Position numbers and translations under genes: made by a program. From Mesobacillus jeotgali (GTDB lineage: Bacteria; Bacillota; Bacilli; Bacillales; Cytobacillaceae), in NCBI RefSeq assembly GCF_002874535.1, contig NZ_CP025025.1:2341526-2405525 (forward strand): a stretch of DNA of 64,000 nt, given 5' to 3'. This document shows, piece by piece, positions 58,737 through 64,000 of the stretch; positions within the stretch are counted from its first letter, which is position 1; each line of letters begins with the position of its first letter. The notes under the pieces are model-generated. The model was not told the DNA's origin. It did not search any database and worked only from the letters and a program-made list of their open reading frames with translations.

Positions 58737-60821
58737 TTGCCTAAAAAAAAGAATACAACACCAATAAGGGTCAATATTCTATTCTTTTCAGTCTTTATCC
58801 TCTTTTCATTGCTGGTACTTCGCCTCGGCATTGTCCAAATCGTCCATGGTGAAGACTATAAACGCGAAATTAATCGCAAGGAGGATGTGACAGTCAATAA
58901 CCCCGTCCCGCGAGGAAAAATGCTGGACAGAAACCATAAGGTTATCGTCGACAACAAACCACTGAATGCTATTACATATACGAATGAAGGTGCTTCCCAG
59001 AAGGAAATGCTCCAAGTAGCTGCGAAGTTAGCCAAAATCATTGATAAAGATACAGATAAAGTCCGAGAAAGAGATATGAAGGATTTCTGGATGATCAAGC
59101 ATCCAGAAGAAGCAAAGAAACTTATAAAAGATAAAGAAATGGAGCTTTTCAGAAATAAAAAGCTGAAAAACAAAGATTTATATAAACTACAGCTTGAGAG
59201 AGTTACAAAAAACCACCTTAGTCAACTAACTGAGCAGGATATTGAAGAGCTTGCGATTTTCAGCATCATGAACAGCGGCTATAAATTCGTGCCGCAAATC
59301 ATCAAAAATGAAGGTGTCACACAGGAAGAATATGCGCTAGTCAATGAAAATCTGTCACTGCTTCCTGGTGTTAATGCTACAACAGACTGGGACCGCGAAT
59401 ATAAATATGAAGACGCATTCAAACCTGTACTAGGAAGAATTACAACAAGCAGTGAAGGTCTTCCTGCTGAAAGACTTGATTATTTCATGTCCCGGGGCTA
59501 CACACGTAATGACCGTGTTGGGAAAAGCAATCTCGAACTGGAATATGAGGATGTACTTCAGGGTAAAAAAGAAAAAATAGTGAATGTGACCGATAAAGCC
59601 GGCGAACTTCTGGAAAAGGAATTGGTTTCAGAAGGACAGCGCGGAAAAGATCTTGTCCTAAGTATTGATTTGGATCTTCAGCTTGCTGTCGAGGAAATAA
59701 TTGAGAAGGAATTATGGGCTGCCAAAAGATCTCCAGGCTCAGGTTTACTTGACAGGGCATATGTGGTTTTAATGGATCCAAAAACCGGCGAAGTCTTAAC
59801 AATGGCAGGAAAAAGAATAGTCAGGGATCAGAAAACGAAGGAGTATTATTTAGAAGATGATGCTCTAGGAAATATTCTCAATACTTTTAATGTGGGCTCT
59901 GTCGTAAAAGGCGCCACTGTTTTGACAGGATATAAAACAGGTGCCATCAATCCTGGCCAGTCTTTTGATGATCGCGGTTTGCAATTCAAAGATACACCTT
60001 TAAAAAAGTCATATAGCTATTTAGGCAAGCCAAATGATATAACCGCTCTTAAATTGTCATCAAACGTATATATGTTCCATACTGCCATTAAAATTGGCGA
60101 CGGAGTTTACAGATATAATGATACACTTAATCTTGATCCTCAGGTCTGGGAAAAGATTCGAAATTCATTCGCTTCATTTGGATTAGGAGTCCGTACTGGG
60201 ATAGACTTGCCAAACGAACAAACTGGTGCTAAAGGCGCTAATAAGCCAATTGGTAAAGTGCTGGATTTGGTCATTGGACAATACGATACTTATTCAACTA
60301 TGCAGCTGGCACAGTACATTTCCACTATTGCAAATGGCGGCTATCGGATGCAGCCTAGAATCGTGAAGGAGATTAGAGAACCTGCCATGAATGGAGAACA
60401 GCTTGGGCCAGTTTATATATCCAACCCTCCTAAAGTACTTAATGATATCGGCATGAAGGGAGAATGGATGAATCGAGTGCACATCGGTTTTAAAAAGGTA
60501 ATGCAGGAATCAGGTGGTACAGCTTATCGCTATTTTGGCAATGCAACATACTCGCCTGCTGGGAAGACAGGTACGGCTGAAGCTTTTTATGATGGGCCTC
60601 TCAGAAAAAAAGGAGACCCACTGATACAAACAATGAACCTGAGCCTTGTTGGTTACGCACCATCTGAAAACCCTGAAATCGCTATGGCAGTAATGGTCCC
60701 GTGGGCTTACCAGGGCAGTGTTGACCACGGTGCTAACAAGAAAATTGGCCGTGCTGTGATGGATGCATATTTCAACATGAAAAATGGAATTGAGCAAACT
60801 ACTGATAAAACAGAGGAATAA
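58737..60821 (+). CDS. Class B penicillin-binding protein (PbpA/PbpH-like transpeptidase)
   Basis: 694 residues from a TTG at 58737 behind AGGATGTGAG; a GTG at 58728 would also be in frame. One N-terminal membrane anchor (VNILFFSVFILFSLLVLRLGIVQIV), the PBP dimerisation domain (~45-300), then the transpeptidase domain with S388-V-V-K (the SxxK motif), S441-S-N (SxN) and K610-T-G. These motifs and PVPRGKMLDRN fit the rod-type PBP2a/PbpH transpeptidases of lateral wall synthesis. Acts outside the membrane on peptidoglycan. No rod-complex genes adjacent. Confidence 0.92.
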   Translation: MPKKKNTTPIRVNILFFSVFILFSLLVLRLGIVQIVHGEDYKREINRKEDVTVNNPVPRGKMLDRNHKVIVDNKPLNAITYTNEGASQKEMLQVAAKLAKIIDKDTDKVRERDMKDFWMIKHPEEAKKLIKDKEMELFRNKKLKNKDLYKLQLERVTKNHLSQLTEQDIEELAIFSIMNSGYKFVPQIIKNEGVTQEEYALVNENLSLLPGVNATTDWDREYKYEDAFKPVLGRITTSSEGLPAERLDYFMSRGYTRNDRVGKSNLELEYEDVLQGKKEKIVNVTDKAGELLEKELVSEGQRGKDLVLSIDLDLQLAVEEIIEKELWAAKRSPGSGLLDRAYVVLMDPKTGEVLTMAGKRIVRDQKTKEYYLEDDALGNILNTFNVGSVVKGATVLTGYKTGAINPGQSFDDRGLQFKDTPLKKSYSYLGKPNDITALKLSSNVYMFHTAIKIGDGVYRYNDTLNLDPQVWEKIRNSFASFGLGVRTGIDLPNEQTGAKGANKPIGKVLDLVIGQYDTYSTMQLAQYISTIANGGYRMQPRIVKEIREPAMNGEQLGPVYISNPPKVLNDIGMKGEWMNRVHIGFKKVMQESGGTAYRYFGNATYSPAGKTGTAEAFYDGPLRKKGDPLIQTMNLSLVGYAPSENPEIAMAVMVPWAYQGSVDHGANKKIGRAVMDAYFNMKNGIEQTTDKTEE

Positions 60822-60894
60822 AAGGCCAGTTTCTATAGTCTGTATGTTTTCGCATCTAAAGAAAAGGTTCTGCTAATAATGACTGAAACTAAAA

Positions 60895-60920
60895 AAAGCT
60901 GTGCCAGATGGCACAGCTTT
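60895..60920. terminator. Bidirectional terminator
   Basis: AAAGCTGTGCC-AGAT-GGCACAGCTTT, between the PBP gene and the convergent lipoprotein gene. Confidence 0.85.
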
Positions 60921-60932
60921 TCTTAGTTCTTA

Positions 60933-61436
60933 CTACAACTCTTTCGCAAGAGAAGGCTTATTCATTTCAAGGCTTTCAAATGCAGCGCCAATTTTTTCTT
61001 CACCCTGTGTGAATTTTTCATCAGCAGCATCAAAAGCTGGAGCATCTTTCTTTAGCTCTTCTGATTTCATTTTATACGATTCTGCAATATCTTTAAGAGC
61101 AGTTTCAAGATCCGCTTTTTGATCCTTTAAATCTGCAGGCACTTCAAGTCCTTCTACCTTGGTTGCAACAGCGGCTGCTGATTCACTCGCAGCTGCCTTT
61201 TCTTCAGGTGTTGGCTCCTCTGCTCCCTCATATGCATTTAAATCCGCATCAGCATCATTAATTGTCCTTACGATGCTCATGTAAAATTTATACATAACAC
61301 TCTTTGGGTTTGCAGCAGGTTTTTCAGCTTCCTCTGTTTCTTTATTTTCAGGTTGTGCTTCTTCTTTTTCTGCTGAACATGCAGTCAACCCGATTGCGAT
61401 TGTGATCGCTGAAAGTAAAATCCAAAACTTCTTCAT
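60933..61436 (-). CDS. Acidic lipoprotein, coiled-coil rich
   Basis: 167 residues from ATG 61436 (GGGGAGAAG upstream); an in-frame ATG at 61454 overlaps the site. Signal peptide MKKFWILLSAITIAIGLTAC ends in the lipobox LTAC. A glutamate-rich linker (EKEEAQPENKETEEAEKPAANP) is followed by a helical domain (DLKDQKADLETALKDIAESYKMKSEELKKDAPAFDAADEKF) resembling a helical bundle. Anchored on the outer face of the membrane. Function unknown. Confidence 0.78.
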   Translation of the reverse strand: MKKFWILLSAITIAIGLTACSAEKEEAQPENKETEEAEKPAANPKSVMYKFYMSIVRTINDADADLNAYEGAEEPTPEEKAAASESAAAVATKVEGLEVPADLKDQKADLETALKDIAESYKMKSEELKKDAPAFDAADEKFTQGEEKIGAAFESLEMNKPSLAKEL

Positions 61437-61593
61437 CTTTCTTCTCCCCTTCATACTATATATCGCTAAATGTGAAACCTAAATTTCACACAGCTTTTTC
61501 ATTATAAAGGGATTATTTAACAAATACAAATTATTTATGGCCAACTTTATTAAAAAGTCCCCACTTGCCCAAAAGCAATAACGAATTATTTAT

Positions 61594-62067
61594 TCACCGC
61601 TTTACCATGATAAGGTATTCATTATTATCAGTTTTGAATTCAAACGCTACTCTAAATCCCATGTTTTCATATAACTTCATTGCCCTCTTATTAAACTTAG
61701 CGACAGTCAACCTAAAAATTGTATTAGCATTTAAAGGTTCAAGTTCATTTAAGATAAAAGAAAAAAAGAAAGAACCTTTCCCCTTTCCAGTTAACTCAGG
61801 ATGCATTCCAACTCCTACATCAATTGCTGGTTCGATATATGCACCTGCCCCTCTCCCAGCAGGAACCTGGGCTGAATGCCCACTGCAATAAAACCCAACT
61901 AATGCCCCGCTTTCGTCCTCTACGGCTATATAACCCTCATTCATTAATTCACTTATTGCATCATCGGTGACATCATTATTATATAAATCATACGGCGGCT
62001 CATACTTCCAACTTAAAATATCCGTCGCAAGAACCTTCGTCATCTTTCTGCTATATAACTTCATCAC
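61594..62067 (-). CDS. GNAT acetyltransferase
   Basis: 157 residues. AEDESGALVGFYCSG is the substrate-side strand and VGVGMHPELTGKGKGSFFFSFILNELEPLNANTIFRLTVAKFNKRAMKLYENMGFRVAF contains the acetyl-CoA loop LTGKGKG and the LYENMGF strand. The N-terminal SWKYEPPYDLYNND pattern is typical of a Bacillus GNAT subgroup of unknown substrate. Single gene. Confidence 0.85.
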   Translation of the reverse strand: MMKLYSRKMTKVLATDILSWKYEPPYDLYNNDVTDDAISELMNEGYIAVEDESGALVGFYCSGHSAQVPAGRGAGAYIEPAIDVGVGMHPELTGKGKGSFFFSFILNELEPLNANTIFRLTVAKFNKRAMKLYENMGFRVAFEFKTDNNEYLIMVKR

Positions 62068-62263
62068 TCTTCCCCCTAGCTATTTATAAAAAGAGTTGTC
62101 TTATAAATAACTATAAGACCTTATATTTTTTGAGTGGTTTTTTTTACAAATAAAATCTATTACTATTTTGTCATTTTTTCGTAATAATTGGTTTAATAGG
62201 TTCAACTGCGGGAATATAAGTAGTAACAGAACAAAAACAATTAATGACAGGAGCGATTACATA

Positions 62264-62371
62264 ATGATTACTACATTTGCATTACTTGGAGGAGCTTTCG
62301 CAATCGCCGCTGGATTAAATTTCTTCGCAGTTAATGAAAATGCATTTATAGATGACGAAGCAACCAACTAA
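62264..62371 (+). CDS. 35-residue small membrane protein
   Basis: ATG 62264 with AGGAG nine or ten bases upstream, TAA at 62371 and a strong terminator one base later. It reads as one hydrophobic segment (TTFALLGGAFAIAAGLNFFAV) and a short acidic tail (NENAFIDDEATN). The open frame extends upstream to 62168 but without a site. Good start, good terminator and protein-like sequence make this a probable small membrane protein. No known family. Confidence 0.65.
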   Translation: MITTFALLGGAFAIAAGLNFFAVNENAFIDDEATN

Positions 62372-62399
62372 GAGACGCTGTCCGCAGCGTCTCTTTTTC
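62372..62399 (+). terminator. Terminator of the small membrane protein gene
   Basis: GAGACGCTG-TCCG-CAGCGTCTC then TTTTTC. Confidence 0.9.
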
Positions 62400-62512
62400 T
62401 GTGGATTTGAACATTTTTTGTATTTTTGTTTAGGCGCAGGAAATACTAGAATGAAAGAGAATTAGTTAAGCATAAGCGTCTAGCCTCATATCTATTAAGG
62501 AGGTACGTATAC

Positions 62513-63076
62513 ATGCAAACACCAGATATATTATCAGGTGAACAGATTATTTTGTGCAAAGTTAAAGAAAAGGATTTGGACACATGGTGGGGCCTCATCC
62601 ACAACGACGAACATCCTGAATGGAAAAAATGGGATGCACCATACTATCCTCTAAGGCGAGAAAGCCTTGACAAGTTTAAAGAACAAATGACGAACCTCAT
62701 CCATCAGGGCTATGACAGAAAGTACCTAATTAAAGTAGACGATGAAATTATCGGAATGGTGACATATTACTGGGAACACGAATCTTCACAATGGCTGGAA
62801 ATTGGGATTGTTATTTATTTGCCAGAATATTGGAATGGCGGGTATGGGACAGAGGCATTAAAAATATGGATCGCCCACCTATTTGAAACTTTCCCGATTC
62901 CGAGGATCGGCTTTACAACCTGGTCCGGCAATTCCAGGATGCTTACCGTCGGTAAAAAACTGGGAATGGTAGAAGAAGCTCGAATTAGGAAATGTCGACT
63001 CTATAATGGAAAATACTATGATTCAATAAAAATGGGCTTATTAAGGGAAGAATGGGAAGCTCAGCAACATTCATGA
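62513..63076 (+). CDS. GNAT acetyltransferase, RimJ/RimL type
   Basis: 187 residues. LCKVKEKDLDTWWGLIHNDEHPEWKKWDAPYYPL is a characteristic N-terminus for this Bacillus subgroup; LEIGIVIYLPEYWNGGYGTEALKIWIAHLFETFPIPRIGFTTWSGNSRMLTVGKKLGMVEEARIRK contains the acetyl-CoA loop (WNGGYGTEA) and the conserved LGMVEE strand. AAGGAGG precedes the start. Substrate unknown. Confidence 0.88.
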   Translation: MQTPDILSGEQIILCKVKEKDLDTWWGLIHNDEHPEWKKWDAPYYPLRRESLDKFKEQMTNLIHQGYDRKYLIKVDDEIIGMVTYYWEHESSQWLEIGIVIYLPEYWNGGYGTEALKIWIAHLFETFPIPRIGFTTWSGNSRMLTVGKKLGMVEEARIRKCRLYNGKYYDSIKMGLLREEWEAQQHS

Positions 63077-63131
63077 ATCGGTGAAATGCTAAGGACTCTC
63101 AGCTAGGCAAAGCAATTTAAGCTGTAAAAAA

Positions 63132-63171
63132 CAGGCTAAAAAAGCTCGTAATTCCGAGTGTTTTTAGCCTG
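63132..63171. terminator. Bidirectional terminator
   Basis: CAGGCTAAAAA...CTCG-TAATTC-CGAG...TTTTTAGCCTG, between convergent GNAT genes. Confidence 0.8.
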
Positions 63172-63178
63172 ATTAATT

Positions 63179-63676
63179 TTATAGTATTCTGGACATATAA
63201 AATTCATCTTTATATTCACCATCGACAAGCAATGAATCCTTCTTGGTACCTTCTAATTCAAAGCCCATCTTCTTGTACAATGAGACACCTGCCCGATTCT
63301 CTGTCATCACCGTTAATTCCAATCTGTGAATCCCAACTTCATTCCCCCAGCTTAAAAGCTCTTCAAAAAGTCTTGTGCCAATTCCGGAGCCGCGAAAACC
63401 TTCCTTTATTCCAATAACAAGATAAGCTGTATGCCTAGTACGATTTGTACTTCCTCCTTTTGCAATTAAATAGCCTGCCAGTCCACTTTCAGCTTCTGCC
63501 AGGAAAATATTTGAGTTTTCCTCAGCCCTAAGAGCCTGAATCATTTTTCTTTGAGCCTCAGGATTGAATTTCCTTTCACCAGGTCCATACAACATGAATT
63601 TCGTTGTTCTTTCAACTTCTTGTATGAGTTGTGCAAAATTATCTGTATCTCGTTCTTCGGCTTGTCGGATAATCAT
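63179..63676 (-). CDS. GNAT acetyltransferase
   Basis: 165 residues. IIRQAEERDTDNFAQLIQEVERTTKFMLYGPGERK is the family N-terminus; VIGIKEGFRGSGIGTRLFEELLSWGNEVGIHRLELTVMTENRAGVSLYKKMGFELEGTKKDSLLVDGEYKDEFYM holds the acetyl-CoA loop (FRGSGIG) and the LYKKMGFExEG strand. The GTKKDSLLVDGEYKDEFYMS end is typical of the subgroup that is often annotated as ribosomal-protein-alanine or antibiotic acetyltransferase-like. Substrate unknown. Confidence 0.88.
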   Translation of the reverse strand: MIIRQAEERDTDNFAQLIQEVERTTKFMLYGPGERKFNPEAQRKMIQALRAEENSNIFLAEAESGLAGYLIAKGGSTNRTRHTAYLVIGIKEGFRGSGIGTRLFEELLSWGNEVGIHRLELTVMTENRAGVSLYKKMGFELEGTKKDSLLVDGEYKDEFYMSRIL

Positions 63677-63710
63677 ATTAAGTTTCCTCGCTATCTTATA
63701 CTATTTCAAA

Positions 63711-63736
63711 AAAACAGAGGAAAAATCCTCTGTTTT
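63711..63736 (-). terminator. Terminator of the DUF1002 gene
   Basis: AAAACAGAGGA and TCCTCTGTTTT; overlaps the stop codon. Confidence 0.85.
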
Positions 63737-64000
63737 ATGAAAAGATACTCTTTATGCTTTCAATTAATTCCTTAAAGAAGTTCGAGACTGATTCCAGGAA
63801 GCCTTTATCTCCAACCGCTTCCTCGATTCTCTTCTGGATATCAGTAGAAAGGTTTTCTAACTGAGTTTTCACATTGTCAAAATTGATGTTCAAATCACGC
63901 ATTTTATTGAACAAGTCAACAAGTAGCTGTCTGTCTTCAGGGCTAAGCTGTATTTCAAGGGACTTTAACTTTTCATCGATTATTTTCTCGATATCTTCTT
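63735..64000 (-). CDS. DUF1002 family protein (5' end outside window)
   Basis: C-terminal 87 residues. EKIIDEKLKSLEIQLSPEDRQLLVDLFNKMRDLNINFDNVKTQLENLSTDIQKRIEEAV is the helical core of the DUF1002 family (B. subtilis YpuA), extracytoplasmic proteins of unknown function. The frame runs off the right edge without a start, so the signal peptide and N-terminal domain cannot be seen. Confidence 0.8.
   Translation of the reverse strand, partial: EDIEKIIDEKLKSLEIQLSPEDRQLLVDLFNKMRDLNINFDNVKTQLENLSTDIQKRIEEAVGDKGFLESVSNFFKELIESIKSIFS

Overview
The window looks like chromosomal DNA of a low-GC Gram-positive member of the Bacillaceae, probably a Mesobacillus/Cytobacillus/Bacillus-type soil organism. 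The basis is the gene set (an ytrAB-type ABC operon, RsbR-type stressosome protein, two YitT proteins, YwbE, a DUF2512 protein, MpsC/DUF2294, a PbpA/PbpH-like PBP), strong AGGAGG-type ribosome binding sites, many TTG/GTG starts and compact rho-independent terminators. The genus is inference. No prophage, IS transposase, integrase or CRISPR array was seen.

Layout. 1-9.7 kb: a partial secreted or anchored protein, two small paralogous membrane proteins, a 52-bp hairpin repeat array, a frameshifted nucleotidyltransferase, a lipoprotein, a hotdog thioesterase, an aldo/keto reductase, a methyltransferase, a MazG-type pyrophosphohydrolase, an FAD oxidoreductase, a second hairpin array, a cREC-domain protein and an Asp/Glu racemase. 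9.7-20 kb: an HD-GYP protein, an MhqD-like hydrolase, small membrane proteins, an ORF with no standard start codon, a double-domain MpsC protein, an alkyltransferase-like protein, a MITE-like repeat and PEP carboxylase. 20-29 kb: one 3036-residue secreted subtilase with a beta-propeller and five copies of a ~370-residue super-repeat. 29-44 kb: a Clp-N/GNAT fusion, transporters, an RDD protein plus M48-ankyrin protease pair, a beta-helix protein, a HAD phosphatase, an RsbR-type protein, ywbE, a cation/proton antiporter and two YitT proteins. 44 kb: a tRNA-Arg(CCU) gene behind a consensus promoter and a leader that contains a second copy of the tRNA 5' end. 45-57 kb: a PAP2 phosphatase behind a leader ORF, a DUF2512 protein, an amino-acid permease, an ABC pair, and a YtrA/YtrB-like operon with an ECF sigma factor in the middle. 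57-64 kb: VanW, a class B PBP, lipoproteins, several GNAT acetyltransferases and a partial DUF1002 protein.

Most genes are ordinary accessory and housekeeping genes in single-gene or two-gene units. The unusual content is mainly in repeats and RNA-level structure. Three hairpin arrays unrelated in sequence share a ~52-bp period, and each lies between a stop codon and the next terminator. There is a ~183-bp MITE-like element in two copies, a GC-rich dispersed repeat in two copies that ends at a DnaA-box-like sequence, and the tRNA-Arg leader. The most unusual protein is the giant subtilase.
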